In this document: piece by piece, positions 45,851-55,931 of the stretch
Layout: every line of letters begins with the position of its first letter
How positions within the stretch are numbered: the first letter of the stretch is position 1
Assembly (NCBI RefSeq): GCF_000427465.1
Contig: NZ_ATYB01000014.1
Span: 3,305,558-3,369,557 of the forward strand
Length of the DNA stretch: 64,000 nucleotides
Source of the DNA: Sinorhizobium arboris LMG 14919
Lineage (GTDB): Bacteria > Pseudomonadota > Alphaproteobacteria > Rhizobiales > Rhizobiaceae
Direction of reading: 5' to 3'
Position numbers and translations under genes: made by a program
The notes under the pieces: generated by a model
Seen by the model: only the letters and a program-made list of their open reading frames with translations
Database searches by the model: none
Told to the model about the DNA's origin: nothing

Positions 45851-47157
45851 TGAGCAACTTTTCACCCAGAGAAATCGTGTCGGAGCTCGACCGCTTCATC
45901 ATTGGCCAGAAGGACGCGAAGCGCGCGGTCGCTATTGCGCTGCGCAACCGCTGGCGCCGTCAGCAGCTCAGCGACGAGTTGCGCGACGAGGTCATGCCCA
46001 AGAATATCCTGATGATCGGCCCGACCGGCGTCGGCAAGACGGAGATTTCCCGTCGTCTCGCCAAGCTCGCCGGCGCGCCCTTCGTCAAGGTGGAGGCCAC
46101 GAAATTCACGGAAGTCGGCTATGTCGGCCGCGATGTGGAGCAGATCGTGCGCGATCTTGTCGAGGTCGGCATCAGCCTGGTGCGCGAGAAGCGGCGCGCC
46201 GAAGTGAAGGCGAAGGCCCATCAGAACGCCGAGGAGAGGGTTCTCGATGCATTGGTCGGTGCCACCGCCTCGCCGGCAACCCGTGATTCCTTCCGCAGGA
46301 AGCTGCGCGCCAACGAACTCGACGACAAGGAGATCGAGATCGATATCGCCGATACCGGCGCGCCGGGCGGCGGCTTCGAGATCCCGGGAATGCCGGGCGC
46401 CAACATCGGCGTCCTCAACCTCTCGGAAATGTTCGGCAAGGCGCTCGGCGGCAGGACCAAGAAAATCAAGACGACGGTCAAGGACTCCTACGCGCTCCTG
46501 GTCAACGACGAGTCCGACAAGCTGCTCGACAACGAGCAGATCCAGCGCGAGGCGGTGGCGGCGGCGGAAAATGACGGCATCGTCTTCCTCGACGAGATCG
46601 ACAAGATAGCCACCCGCGAAGGCGGCATAGGTGCCGGCGTATCGCGCGAAGGCGTGCAACGCGATCTTCTGCCGCTGGTCGAGGGCACGACGGTGGCGAC
46701 GAAATACGGACCGGTGAAGACCGATCACATCCTCTTCATCGCGTCCGGTGCATTTCACGTCGCCAAACCATCGGATCTCCTGCCGGAGCTGCAGGGGCGC
46801 CTGCCGATCCGTGTCGAACTTCGCGCGCTCACCAAGGAGGATTTCCGCCGCATCCTGACGGAGACCGAGGCGAGCCTCATCCGCCAGTACAAGGCGCTGC
46901 TCGAGACCGAGGGCGTGGCGCTCGACTTCACCGAGGATGCAATCGATGCGCTTGCGGAGGTCGCGGTCCAACTCAACGCCAATGTCGAGAACATCGGCGC
47001 GCGGCGCCTGCAGACCGTGATGGAGCGTGTGCTCGACGATGTCTCCTTCAATGCGCCCGATCGTGGCGGTCAGGGGGTGACGATCGATGCCGACTACGTC
47101 CGTCAGCATGTCGGGGACCTCGCGGCCAACACCGATCTGTCGCGCTACATCCTGTGA
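45850..47157 (+). CDS. hslU: HslU ATPase subunit of HslUV protease
   Basis: 435-residue AAA+ unfoldase. It has an N-terminal [17 protein letters not shown], Walker [14 protein letters not shown], the pore region [16 protein letters not shown], Walker [11 protein letters not shown] and a C-terminal tail ending in LSRYIL that docks on HslV. The ATG at 45850 overlaps the GNAT stop. A perfect terminator follows. Confidence 0.97.
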   Translation: MSNFSPREIVSELDRFIIGQKDAKRAVAIALRNRWRRQQLSDELRDEVMPKNILMIGPTGVGKTEISRRLAKLAGAPFVKVEATKFTEVGYVGRDVEQIVRDLVEVGISLVREKRRAEVKAKAHQNAEERVLDALVGATASPATRDSFRRKLRANELDDKEIEIDIADTGAPGGGFEIPGMPGANIGVLNLSEMFGKALGGRTKKIKTTVKDSYALLVNDESDKLLDNEQIQREAVAAAENDGIVFLDEIDKIATREGGIGAGVSREGVQRDLLPLVEGTTVATKYGPVKTDHILFIASGAFHVAKPSDLLPELQGRLPIRVELRALTKEDFRRILTETEASLIRQYKALLETEGVALDFTEDAIDALAEVAVQLNANVENIGARRLQTVMERVLDDVSFNAPDRGGQGVTIDADYVRQHVGDLAANTDLSRYIL

Positions 47158-47194
47158 CGCAGGCGTCGCAACGTCTCTGATCACCGAATTGTGG

Positions 47195-47229
47195 GGCGCC
47201 TGTCACTCGACAGGCGCCTTCATTTTTTC
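47195..47229 (+). terminator. Intrinsic terminator of the hslV-hslU run
   Basis: Perfect 10-bp arms GGCGCCTGTC (47195-47204) and GACAGGCGCC (47209-47218) around ACTC, followed by TTCATTTTTTC. 37 bp after the hslU stop. Confidence 0.92.
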
Positions 47230-47348
47230 TAGACCGATCAGAGCCGTTAAGAATTAAGGCATCATTCCGACATGATCGTGCCTTAGGGGGCGCCGCCGAA
47301 CGGACGGGGCCCGCGGCTTCTTGGAAGAGTTCTACAGGAAAACAGACT

Positions 47349-48299
47349 TTGCGCCTTACCGCCTGCATGCTCGTGATCGCCACATTCTGCTTCGCCGCCG
47401 GGCCTTCGGCCGCGAGCGGGATCCTTGTCGTCCCGCAGGGCAATCGCCATGTCGAGCAGCCGGGCATTCCGGGCGCCTCGGTGCGCCGCACCAAGGCCGG
47501 CCGCACATCCTTCGACGCGAAATACGAAAAGGTGCGCGAGCTTCTCGCCACCGACCGCAGCCTCGTCGGCAAGATCAAGTCGGTCGCCAGCGCCTACGGC
47601 ATCGCGCCCATCCACATGGTCGGGGCGATCGTCGGCGAACATACCTACAATGTCGACGCCTACGACCGGCTGCAATCCTATTACGTCAAGGCGGCCGCCT
47701 ATGCGGGCGACAGGTTCCAGTTCGGCTATGAGGGCGAGTCCATCGCCGAGTTCGTCGAGCGGCCCCAATTTGCCGAATGCGCCGGCAAGAAAGGCTCCTA
47801 CGCGCTCTGGAGCTGCCGCGAGCGGGTCTGGGACAGCCAGTTCCGCGGCCATGCGGTGGCCGGCAAATCCTTCCCGAACAACCGCTTCAGCGCCGTCTTC
47901 TTCCAGCCGTTCTTCGCCGGCCAGACCTTCGGCCTCGGCCAGATCAATCCGCTCACCGCCCTGATGCTGACGGACATGGTGTCGCGCGTCTCCGGGTACG
48001 AACGCCTCGATGAGAACGATGCGGCCGGCGTCTACGAGGCCATTATGGAACCGGACGTGTCGCTTGCCTATATGGCCGCCTCGATCCGCCATTCGATCGA
48101 TGCCTATCGTTCGATTGCCGGCATGGATATCTCCGGCAACCCGGGCCTGACGGCAACGCTCTACAATGTCGGCAATCCGGATGCGCGTGCGGCCGCGCTT
48201 GCCGCGAAGAACCAGGGGGGCGAGGTCCACTGGCCGGAAGAGAACTATTACGGCTGGCTTGTCAACGACAAGCTGGCAGAGCTCGAACGCCTGTTGTGA
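47349..48299 (+). CDS. DUF1402 exported protein with lysozyme-like motifs
   Basis: 316 residues from a TTG at 47349, with a signal peptide ending near AAS (residues 21-23). It matches the DUF1402 family of unknown function. Three blocks recall soluble lytic transglycosylases in the right order: Glu97 in GAIVGEHTYN, GLGQINP (195-201) and TLYNVGNPDARA (271-281). A periplasmic cell-wall role is therefore plausible, though not shown. It is separated from hslU by a terminator. Confidence 0.82.
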   Translation: MRLTACMLVIATFCFAAGPSAASGILVVPQGNRHVEQPGIPGASVRRTKAGRTSFDAKYEKVRELLATDRSLVGKIKSVASAYGIAPIHMVGAIVGEHTYNVDAYDRLQSYYVKAAAYAGDRFQFGYEGESIAEFVERPQFAECAGKKGSYALWSCRERVWDSQFRGHAVAGKSFPNNRFSAVFFQPFFAGQTFGLGQINPLTALMLTDMVSRVSGYERLDENDAAGVYEAIMEPDVSLAYMAASIRHSIDAYRSIAGMDISGNPGLTATLYNVGNPDARAAALAAKNQGGEVHWPEENYYGWLVNDKLAELERLL

Positions 48300-48403
48300 T
48301 CCCTTGTCGCCTCGCAGCGGAACCATCGCGATTCACGTGAAGCATTTTCTTGATTGCGCCGTAAAAAACTGAAACGGTAAGCAAACAGGAAAGGCGACGT
48401 CAC

Positions 48404-49804
48404 ATGGACACGCGACCGGAGCTGTTCGAGCCGCCCGCGCCCGTCCCGCGTACCGGCATTCCCTCGCGGCTTGAGATCATCCGTACGGTTCTGCGAAACC
48501 CGCTCGAGCTTTGGGGGGAGCCTTCCTACACGCTTCCCTGGATCGAGACGAAGTTCATCAATCAGCGGACGCTCATCGTCAACGATCCCGGGCTCATCCG
48601 CTACATCCTCGTCGAAAATGCCGGCAATTACGAAATGTCGAACGTCCGGCGGCTGATTCTGCGCCCGATCCTGCGCGACGGCCTTCTGACGGCGGAGGGC
48701 GAAGTCTGGAAACGGTCGCGCAAGGCGATGGCGCCGGTTTTCACGCCAAGGCACGCAAAAGGCTTTGCCGGCCAGATGCTTCGCGTTTCTGAGGAATTCG
48801 TCGACCGCTACGCGCGCGCGGCCTCGGAACCCTTCGTCACCAATGTCGCCGTGGACATGACCGAACTCACCTTCGAGATCCTGGCCGAGACGCTCTTTTC
48901 CGGCGAGATCGCCGTCGAAAAACAGGGCTTCGCCGCCAATGTCGAGGAATTGCTGCATCGAATGGGGCGCGTCGATCCGATGGACCTCCTGGTTGCGCCG
49001 GGCTGGGTTCCGCGGCTGACCCGCATCGGCGGCCGGAAGGTGCTCGACCGTTTCCGCGGCGTCGTTTCCGAAACGATGTCTCTGCGCCGGCGACGGATGG
49101 CGGAAGCGCCCGGCGAGGTCCCGAACGACTTCCTGACCCTGCTTCTGCAGCTGGAAGGCCCGGATGGGCTTTCGACCTCCGAGATCGAGGACAATATTCT
49201 CACCTTCATAGGTGCCGGCCACGAGACGACCGCACGAGCGCTCGCCTGGTGCTTTTATTGCATCGCCAATACGCCCGCCTATCGCGAGACGATGGAAGAG
49301 GAGATCGATTCGGTTCTTGCGGGCGGCGCCGATCCGGTCGACTGGCTCGGACGCATGCCGCATGTGCTTGCCGCCTTCGAGGAGGCGCTGAGGCTCTATC
49401 CGCCGGCGCCGTCCATCAACCGCGCGGCGATCGAGGAGGATGCGTGGACATCCCCGGAGGGCGAGCGCGTGCCGATCCGCAAGGGAATATCGGTGCTGGT
49501 CATGCCCTGGACGCTCCACCGGCACGCGCTCTACTGGCAAAAGCCCCGCGCCTTCATGCCGGAGCGCTTCCTTCCGGAAAACCGGGACAAGATCAACCGC
49601 TTCCAGTACCTGCCTTTCGGCGCTGGCCCGCGCGTCTGCATCGGCGCGACCTTCGCTCTGCAGGAGGCGGTCATCGCGCTCGCCGTGCTCATGCACCGCT
49701 TCCGCTTCGACCTGACCGAGAAGACCAATCCCTGGCCCGTGCAAAGGCTGACGACGCAGCCGAGGGGCGGATTGCCCATGCGGGTGTCGGTGCGGGTGAA
49801 GTAG
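48404..49804 (+). CDS. Cytochrome P450
   Basis: 466-residue soluble P450 without a membrane anchor. The I-helix oxygen motif is IGAGHETTARALAW, the K-helix ExxR is EEALRLYP, and the heme loop FGAGPRVCIGATFALQEA holds the cysteine ligand. Sequence style is closer to CYP4/CYP102-like enzymes (fatty-acid or terpenoid hydroxylases) than to the P450cam group. No ferredoxin or reductase gene is adjacent, so the electron donor and substrate are unknown. Confidence 0.92.
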   Translation: MDTRPELFEPPAPVPRTGIPSRLEIIRTVLRNPLELWGEPSYTLPWIETKFINQRTLIVNDPGLIRYILVENAGNYEMSNVRRLILRPILRDGLLTAEGEVWKRSRKAMAPVFTPRHAKGFAGQMLRVSEEFVDRYARAASEPFVTNVAVDMTELTFEILAETLFSGEIAVEKQGFAANVEELLHRMGRVDPMDLLVAPGWVPRLTRIGGRKVLDRFRGVVSETMSLRRRRMAEAPGEVPNDFLTLLLQLEGPDGLSTSEIEDNILTFIGAGHETTARALAWCFYCIANTPAYRETMEEEIDSVLAGGADPVDWLGRMPHVLAAFEEALRLYPPAPSINRAAIEEDAWTSPEGERVPIRKGISVLVMPWTLHRHALYWQKPRAFMPERFLPENRDKINRFQYLPFGAGPRVCIGATFALQEAVIALAVLMHRFRFDLTEKTNPWPVQRLTTQPRGGLPMRVSVRVK

Positions 49805-49928
49805 GCGCTCAGCGCCACGCCCGCCGTCAGACGCGCAAAGGTCGCTGCCGCGCGATGGTTTTTCCCGAAAATATGTCCTATCACCGGACAGACCTCTTCT
49901 AGGCCCTCACCATTGGACTGAGCAAAAA

Positions 49929-51938
49929 TTGACCTCGCATCTTCTCCTCGGCATCGACACCGGCGGCACCTATACCGATGCCGTTCTTTTCAGCGAAGCG
50001 ACCGGCGTCGTCGCCAAGGCCAAGGCGCTGACGACCCGGCACGATCTCGCAGAGGGCGTTTCCGGCGCCGTGGAAGCCGTGCTCGCCAAGGCCAAGGTGC
50101 CGGTTTCGGCGATCAGCCTCGTATCGCTCTCGACGACGCTTGCAACCAATGCGCTGGTCGAAGGGCAGGGTGGTCGGGCCGGCCTGATCATGATCGGCTT
50201 CGGTCCGGAAGACCTGAAGCGCGACGGTCTTCAGGAAGCGCTCGGGTCGGACCCGGTCCTCTTCCTGCCTGGTGGGCACAACGTCCATGGCGGCGAGACG
50301 CCGCTGGACATGAGCGCGCTCGACGAGGCGCTTCCGGCGCTCGCGTCTCAGGTTTCGTCCTTCGCGATTGCCGGCTATTTCGCCGTCCGCAACCCGGACC
50401 ACGAGAAGCGCGTGCGCGATCGCATCCGCGAGGTCTCGCACCTGCCGGTCACCTGCAGCCATGAGCTTTCCTCCAAGCTCGGCGGCCCGCGGCGGGCCCT
50501 TACGACGCTTCTGAATGCGCGGCTGGTCTCGATGATCGACCGGCTGATCGGTTCCTGCGAGGATTTCCTCCAGGCTCGCGGCATCGACGTGCCGATGATG
50601 GTGGTGCGTGGCGACGGAGCGCTGATCTCGGCGGCGGAAGCGCGGCTGCGGCCGATCGACACGATCCTTTCCGGCCCGGCCGCGAGCATCGTCGGCGCCC
50701 GTTATCTGACGGGCCTCGACAATGCGGTCGTCTCCGACATCGGCGGCACGACCACCGATATCGCCGTACTTGAAAAGGGCCGTCCGCGCCTCGACGCCGA
50801 GGGCGCGGTCGTCGGCGGTTTTCGCACCATGGTCGAGGCGGTCGCCATGCGTACCTACGGCCTCGGCGGCGACTCCGAGGTGAAGATCAACGATCGCGGC
50901 CTCAAGGCCAAGCTCGATCTCGGGCCCCGCCGCTTTCTGCCCCTGAGCCTTGCGGCGGCGCTGCATGAGGAAGCTGTTCTGTCGGTGCTCGAAAAGCAGT
51001 TGCGGGCACCTCATGCGGGCCGCCATGATGGTCGCCTGGCGGTCCGGACCGGCTTACCCGGCCATCTGGCGAGCGGTCTTCAGCCGCAGGAGCAGGCCCT
51101 TTATGACCGCATCGGCATGGTGCCGGTGGCGCTTGCGGACCTTCTCGTCAGCACGCCGCAGAAGGCGACGCTGGATCGGCTCGTGGCACGCGGGCTGGTG
51201 CATATCTGCGGGCTCACCCCCTCGGACGCGATGCATGTTCTCGGAAGGCAGGCCCAGTGGAATGCCAAGGCCGCGCGCCTTGGTCTCGAGATCGCCGGCC
51301 GCACCAAGGACGGCTCGGGGCAGCCGATCGCTTCTTCCGTCGAGGCTCTTGCACAGATGATCGTCGACAGGCTGACGCGGCAGTCCTCGGAGGCCATCCT
51401 GCAGGCCTGCCTCAACGAGGACGGCGCCGGTGCCATCGACCCCGCCGCCTCGCTTTCCGTCGACCGGGCGCTGAAACGGGAGCCAGGCATCGTACGCTTC
51501 TCTCTCGGTCTCGACAGGCCGCTTGTCGGCCTCGGCGCTTCGGCGCCGGTCTATTATCCCGCTATCGCCGAAATGCTTTCCACGGAGGTTGCGATCCCGG
51601 CCGAGGCAGATGTAGCAAACGCCGTCGGTGCGGTCGTGGGCCAGGTGCGGGCGACCGTCACCGTCTTCGTGACGACGCCGGAAGAAGGCATTTTCATCGT
51701 TAACGGCGCGGGCGCGAGCGAGCGCTTCGTCGATCAGCAGGAGGCCTTCGGCGTCGCCCGCCGGCGCGCTGAAAGGATGGCGCTGGAGAGCGCCCGCGCC
51801 AATGGCGCGGAGGAACCGGCCGCGACGCTTTGGGAAGAGATCGACGCGCCGGAAGTGGAAGGCAGCCGCAAGCTGATCGAGGCACGCTTCATCGCCTCGG
51901 CAAGCGGTCGTCCGCGTATCGCGCATCACGAGTTTTGA
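49929..51938 (+). CDS. Hydantoinase/oxoprolinase HyuA-type protein
   Basis: 669-residue protein with the N-terminal Hydant_A_N block LLGIDTGGTYTDAVLF, the ATPase-like core SDIGGTTTDIAVL, and IMVVRGDG-like middle blocks. The family uses ATP to open 5-membered lactam rings or carboxylate ketones, usually with a HyuB partner. No HyuB is encoded nearby. The start is a TTG at 49929. The substrate is unknown. Confidence 0.85.
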   Translation: MTSHLLLGIDTGGTYTDAVLFSEATGVVAKAKALTTRHDLAEGVSGAVEAVLAKAKVPVSAISLVSLSTTLATNALVEGQGGRAGLIMIGFGPEDLKRDGLQEALGSDPVLFLPGGHNVHGGETPLDMSALDEALPALASQVSSFAIAGYFAVRNPDHEKRVRDRIREVSHLPVTCSHELSSKLGGPRRALTTLLNARLVSMIDRLIGSCEDFLQARGIDVPMMVVRGDGALISAAEARLRPIDTILSGPAASIVGARYLTGLDNAVVSDIGGTTTDIAVLEKGRPRLDAEGAVVGGFRTMVEAVAMRTYGLGGDSEVKINDRGLKAKLDLGPRRFLPLSLAAALHEEAVLSVLEKQLRAPHAGRHDGRLAVRTGLPGHLASGLQPQEQALYDRIGMVPVALADLLVSTPQKATLDRLVARGLVHICGLTPSDAMHVLGRQAQWNAKAARLGLEIAGRTKDGSGQPIASSVEALAQMIVDRLTRQSSEAILQACLNEDGAGAIDPAASLSVDRALKREPGIVRFSLGLDRPLVGLGASAPVYYPAIAEMLSTEVAIPAEADVANAVGAVVGQVRATVTVFVTTPEEGIFIVNGAGASERFVDQQEAFGVARRRAERMALESARANGAEEPAATLWEEIDAPEVEGSRKLIEARFIASASGRPRIAHHEF

Positions 51939-52097
51939 TCTTTTCCATTCCGGAAACAATTCTTCGCATCCTTGCGGAATTGACAGGGAATGGTTTGATG
52001 CGAGAGTGTCCCCGCATGAGAGCGGGGCCAAGGCGCTTTTCCTTCCGGGCACCGCTTCTATCTATTGCAATAGGAAGACTGGATTCAGGAGCTTGGC

Positions 52098-54269
52098 ATG
52101 GACCGCGTTGAGAAATATGGCTTGCAGATCGATGCGGGGCTCCATCGCTTTCTGATCGAAGAGGCGATGCCGGGCACCGGCGTCGAGGCGGAGCGGTTCT
52201 TCTCCGCCTTTTCGGATATCGTTCACGATCTCGGACCGAAGAACCGGGCTCTTCTCGGCAAGCGCGACGAACTGCAGGCCCAGCTCGACGGCTGGTATCG
52301 CGAGCATGGGGCGCCGGTAGACATCGAGGCCTACGAAGCCTTCCTGCGGAAGATCGGCTATCTCCTGCCGGAGGGGCCCGACTTTTACGTTTCGACCGCA
52401 AATGTCGATTCCGAGATCGCAACGATTGCCGGTCCGCAGCTGGTCGTGCCGGTGATGAACGCCCGTTATGCGCTCAATGCGGCCAATGCCCGCTGGGGGT
52501 CGCTCTACGACGCCCTCTACGGCACCGATGCGATAGCCGAGACCGACGGGGCCGAGCGCGGCAAGGGATACAATCCGAAGCGCGGTGCAAGGGTCATCGC
52601 CTGGGCGCGAGAATTTCTCGACGCGAGCGCTCCGCTGGCGGCCGGCCGCTGGAACGATGCCAAGTCCTTCTCGGTCGAAGGCGCGACCCTCACGATCACG
52701 CTTGCCGACGGCACGAAGATCGGTCCGCGCAATTCCGTCCAGTTCGCCGGCTATGCCGGTGATCCCGCGTCGCCGTCCGAGATCGTTCTTCGCCGGAACG
52801 GCCTTCACATCGTGATTGTCCTGGATGCAACGACACCGATCGGCAAGGCCGACGCCGCCGGCATTTCCGACGTCATTCTCGAGTCGGCGGTCACCACCAT
52901 CATGGATTGCGAGGATTCGGTTGCGGCCGTCGATGCCGAAGACAAGGTGCTCGTCTACCGCAACTGGCTCGGGCTCATGAAAGGCGATCTCGAGGAGGAG
53001 GTGACCAAGGGCGGCAGAGCGTTCATCCGGAGTCTTAATCCCGACCGGACCTACACGGCGCCGGATGGCGCGACGCTGACGCTGCCGGGACGGTCGCTGA
53101 TGCTGGTGCGCAATGTCGGCCACCTGATGACCAATCCGGCGATCCTCGACCGGGACGGCGAAGAAGTGCCGGAAGGCCTGATGGACGCCATGGTGACGGC
53201 GCTGATTGCGCTTCATGATATCGGCGAGAACGGTCGGCGGGCGAATTCGCGCAGCGGCTCCATGTATGTGGTCAAGCCGAAAATGCACGGGCCGGAGGAG
53301 GTCGCCTTCGCCTGCGAGATATTCGCCCGCGTGGAAGCGGCCCTCGGGCTTCCCGCCAACGCCATGAAGATGGGGATCATGGACGAGGAGCGGCGTACGA
53401 CCGTCAACCTCAAGGAATGCATCCGGGCGGCCCGCGAACGGGTCGTCTTCATCAATACCGGCTTCCTCGACCGCACCGGCGACGAGATACACACTTCGAT
53501 GGAGGCCGGCCCGATGATCCGCAAGGGCGACATGAAGCAGGCGCCATGGATCTCGGCCTATGAAAACTGGAATGTCGATATCGGTCTCGAATGCGGGCTC
53601 TCCGGCCACGCCCAGATCGGCAAGGGCATGTGGGCGATGCCGGACCTGATGGCGGCGATGCTGGAACAGAAGATCGCTCATCCCAAGGCGGGCGCCAACA
53701 CGGCCTGGGTGCCGTCGCCGACGGCTGCGACGCTCCACGCGACCCATTATCACCGCGTCAACGTCGCCGAAGTCCAGGCCGGTCTCAAGAGCCGCCCCCG
53801 CGCAAAGCTCGCCGATATCCTCTCCGTGCCCGTCGCCGTGCGGCCGAACTGGACCGAGGAGGAAATCCAGCGCGAACTCGACAACAATGCCCAAGGCATT
53901 CTCGGCTATGTGGTGCGCTGGGTCGATCAGGGTGTCGGCTGCTCCAAGGTGCCCGACATCAACAATGTCGGCCTGATGGAGGACCGGGCGACGCTGCGCA
54001 TATCGGCGCAGCATATGGCGAATTGGCTGCATCACGGCATCGTCAGCGAAGCGCAGATCGTCGAGACCATGAAGCGCATGACGGCGATCGTCGACGGACA
54101 GAACGCCGGCGACCCGAATTATCGGCCGATGGCGGGCCGCTACGAAGAGTCGATCGCCTTCCAGGCGGCGCTCGATCTCGTGCTCAAGGGCCGCCAGCAG
54201 CCGAATGGCTATACCGAGCCGGTGCTTCATCGTCGCCGGCTGGAGCTGAAGGCGAAACAGCGGACATAG
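52098..54269 (+). CDS. glcB: Malate synthase G
   Basis: 723-residue single-chain malate synthase condensing glyoxylate and acetyl-CoA in the glyoxylate bypass. Blocks include [15 protein letters not shown], the glyoxylate-site [18 protein letters not shown] stretch ([12 protein letters not shown]) and a C-terminal [18 protein letters not shown] precedes the ATG at 52098. No isocitrate lyase gene is near. A bidirectional terminator follows. Confidence 0.96.
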   Translation: MDRVEKYGLQIDAGLHRFLIEEAMPGTGVEAERFFSAFSDIVHDLGPKNRALLGKRDELQAQLDGWYREHGAPVDIEAYEAFLRKIGYLLPEGPDFYVSTANVDSEIATIAGPQLVVPVMNARYALNAANARWGSLYDALYGTDAIAETDGAERGKGYNPKRGARVIAWAREFLDASAPLAAGRWNDAKSFSVEGATLTITLADGTKIGPRNSVQFAGYAGDPASPSEIVLRRNGLHIVIVLDATTPIGKADAAGISDVILESAVTTIMDCEDSVAAVDAEDKVLVYRNWLGLMKGDLEEEVTKGGRAFIRSLNPDRTYTAPDGATLTLPGRSLMLVRNVGHLMTNPAILDRDGEEVPEGLMDAMVTALIALHDIGENGRRANSRSGSMYVVKPKMHGPEEVAFACEIFARVEAALGLPANAMKMGIMDEERRTTVNLKECIRAARERVVFINTGFLDRTGDEIHTSMEAGPMIRKGDMKQAPWISAYENWNVDIGLECGLSGHAQIGKGMWAMPDLMAAMLEQKIAHPKAGANTAWVPSPTAATLHATHYHRVNVAEVQAGLKSRPRAKLADILSVPVAVRPNWTEEEIQRELDNNAQGILGYVVRWVDQGVGCSKVPDINNVGLMEDRATLRISAQHMANWLHHGIVSEAQIVETMKRMTAIVDGQNAGDPNYRPMAGRYEESIAFQAALDLVLKGRQQPNGYTEPVLHRRRLELKAKQRT

Positions 54270-54334
54270 GAGCTTCAGACGAAGATCCGTCCCTCATCCT
54301 GCGAACGCGCGATCGCGCCATCACGGCAAAAAGA

Positions 54335-54368
54335 AAGGGCCACCCGGCATCCTCCGGGCGGCCCTTTT
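54335..54368. terminator. Bidirectional terminator between glcB and the transpeptidase gene
   Basis: 13-bp arms with one mismatch (54335-54347 and 54354-54366), flanked by A-rich sequence on the left and TTTT on the right, so it works for both convergent genes. Confidence 0.85.
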
Positions 54369-54388
54369 CCTTCGATGTAGCGCAGCCG

Positions 54389-55063
54389 TTACTGCTGCAC
54401 GACGACGCGTGCGTTGCGGCCCGGGCGGACCCGGGAATAGAGATCGATGATGTCCTGGTTCATCAGGCGGATGCAGCCGGACGAGGCGGCGGTGCCGATC
54501 GACGACCATTCCGGCGTTCCGTGCAGGCGGAAGAGCGTGTCCTTGCCTTCCTTGTTGAAGAGGTAGAGGGCGCGGGCACCGAGCGGATTGCTGATGCCCG
54601 GGCCCATCCCGGCCTCGACATATTTGGCCACTTCCGGCCTGCGCTCGGCCATCTCCTTCGGCGGATGCCAGGTCGGCCATTCCTGTTTCCAGGCGACATA
54701 GGCCTCGCCTTCCCAGGCGAAACCCTGCTTGCCGACGCCGATCCCGTAGCGGACGGCCTTGCCGCCGGGCAGCACGTAATAGAGAAAGCGGCTCGGGGTG
54801 TTGACGACGATCGTGCCCGGGCGTTCCTTCGTCGGATAATCGACGATCTGGCGATGGAAGCGCTGGTCGACGCGGTTGATCGGAACGCCCGGCACGGCAT
54901 ATCCGTGGTCCTCAACAGGGCCATAATTGCCGGAGAAGATCTGATTCGTCGCCACTTTCTCGCCCTCAGGAGAAGGGCCGGCCGTGGTTGTGGTCTGCGA
55001 GCAGCCGGTAAGGGCGAGGGTGGCCGCCAGGCTGCACAGAAGGAGAGCGTTGCGGAAGCGCAT
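54389..55063 (-). CDS. L,D-transpeptidase lipoprotein (YkuD)
   Basis: 224-residue lipoprotein: signal peptide with lipobox LTGC, lipidated Cys21. The YkuD catalytic domain (about 80-224) carries His181 (LHGTPEW) and the nucleophile Cys197 in SSGCIRLMNQD. It would form 3-3 cross-links or anchor proteins to peptidoglycan in the periplasm. Divergent from mmcB. Confidence 0.92.
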   Translation of the reverse strand: MRFRNALLLCSLAATLALTGCSQTTTTAGPSPEGEKVATNQIFSGNYGPVEDHGYAVPGVPINRVDQRFHRQIVDYPTKERPGTIVVNTPSRFLYYVLPGGKAVRYGIGVGKQGFAWEGEAYVAWKQEWPTWHPPKEMAERRPEVAKYVEAGMGPGISNPLGARALYLFNKEGKDTLFRLHGTPEWSSIGTAASSGCIRLMNQDIIDLYSRVRPGRNARVVVQQ

Positions 55064-55269
55064 GATGGTCTCGTAAAAGAGGTGAGGAAAATACGGGGAG
55101 GGTGTCCGGCCGTCAGCGCCACCAGCTTATTTTCTATTGCCCCGCGGTGCGCAAGGGACCGGGCCGCCGCAATATGGCCGAAAGGTGTAAATTCCGTGAC
55201 GATTGTTTTTTTGCAACAAGCCACCCCGCAGCGCCGCATGTCTCATCAGGCGCGCCAAGGCCAGCAGCA

Positions 55270-55794
55270 ATGACCATCCTGTCTATCCACGGGGACAATC
55301 CGCTTGCAGACGGACGCCAGTCCGAGCGGGCGATGAGGGTGCGCCGCGGCGTTCAGCGTCTGCTGATGGAACTGCGCCACGCGGCTCTGCCGGAACTGAC
55401 GCTTGCCAGCGGTCGGCGGGCCGATCTCATCTCGCTTTCGCCCAAGGGCGAAATCTGGATCATCGAGATCAAGACCTCGATCGAGGACTTCCGCGTCGAT
55501 CGCAAGTGGCCGGAATACAGGCTCCACTGCGACCGCCTTTTCTTCGCCACGCATGCGGAAGTGCCGCTCGATATCTTCCCGCAAGAATGCGGATTGATCC
55601 TTTCCGACGGCTATGGGGCGCATATGCTGCGCGACGCACCGGAACACCGCCTGCCGCCGAATACGCGAAAATCGGTGACCAGCGCCTTTGCCCGCACCGC
55701 GGCGCAGCGGCTGACGCTCGCCGAGTGGGCGGCCGAGCGGAATGGCGAGCTCGGCCAGTCGATTCGCGACATCGTCGGCGGCGAACGGGATTAG
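55270..55794 (+). CDS. mmcB: MmcB-family DNA repair protein
   Basis: 174-residue protein with a PDDEXK-like nuclease core (GRRADLISLSPKGEIWIIEIKTS, here cut to its key EIKTS) and the block FRVDRKWPEYR. It matches alphaproteobacterial MmcB, linked in Caulobacter to mitomycin C resistance and the SOS response. The ATG at 55270 gives the family length; upstream extension is Cys/Pro-rich and not family-like. No clear LexA box was identified. Confidence 0.85.
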   Translation: MTILSIHGDNPLADGRQSERAMRVRRGVQRLLMELRHAALPELTLASGRRADLISLSPKGEIWIIEIKTSIEDFRVDRKWPEYRLHCDRLFFATHAEVPLDIFPQECGLILSDGYGAHMLRDAPEHRLPPNTRKSVTSAFARTAAQRLTLAEWAAERNGELGQSIRDIVGGERD

Positions 55795-55802
55795 CGAAGA
55801 AT

Positions 55803-55905
55803 TGCCCCGCACCCCCGGGGGAGGGGAACTGCAGAAGAAGTCGCGAGTCTCACCTTCGCTCCGCCTGCGGAGAGAAGGTGGCCGGCAGGACGGATGAGGG
55901 GGAGG
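55803..55905. repeat. RIME-like palindromic mosaic
   Basis: GC-rich inverted units (CCCCCGGGGGAGGGG near 55811-55827 and CACCTTCGCTCC...GGAGAGAAGGTG near 55851-55881) between convergent mmcB and actR. Same class as the repeats at 12.5 and 39.7 kb. Confidence 0.55.
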
Positions 55906-55931
55906 TACGAGGCGCTGTCAATACCCGCCCG

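Noticed and set aside
52062..54230. Minus-strand frame of about 720 codons opposite glcB
   Set aside because: Antisense shadow of malate synthase G with a low-complexity His/Arg-rich translation.
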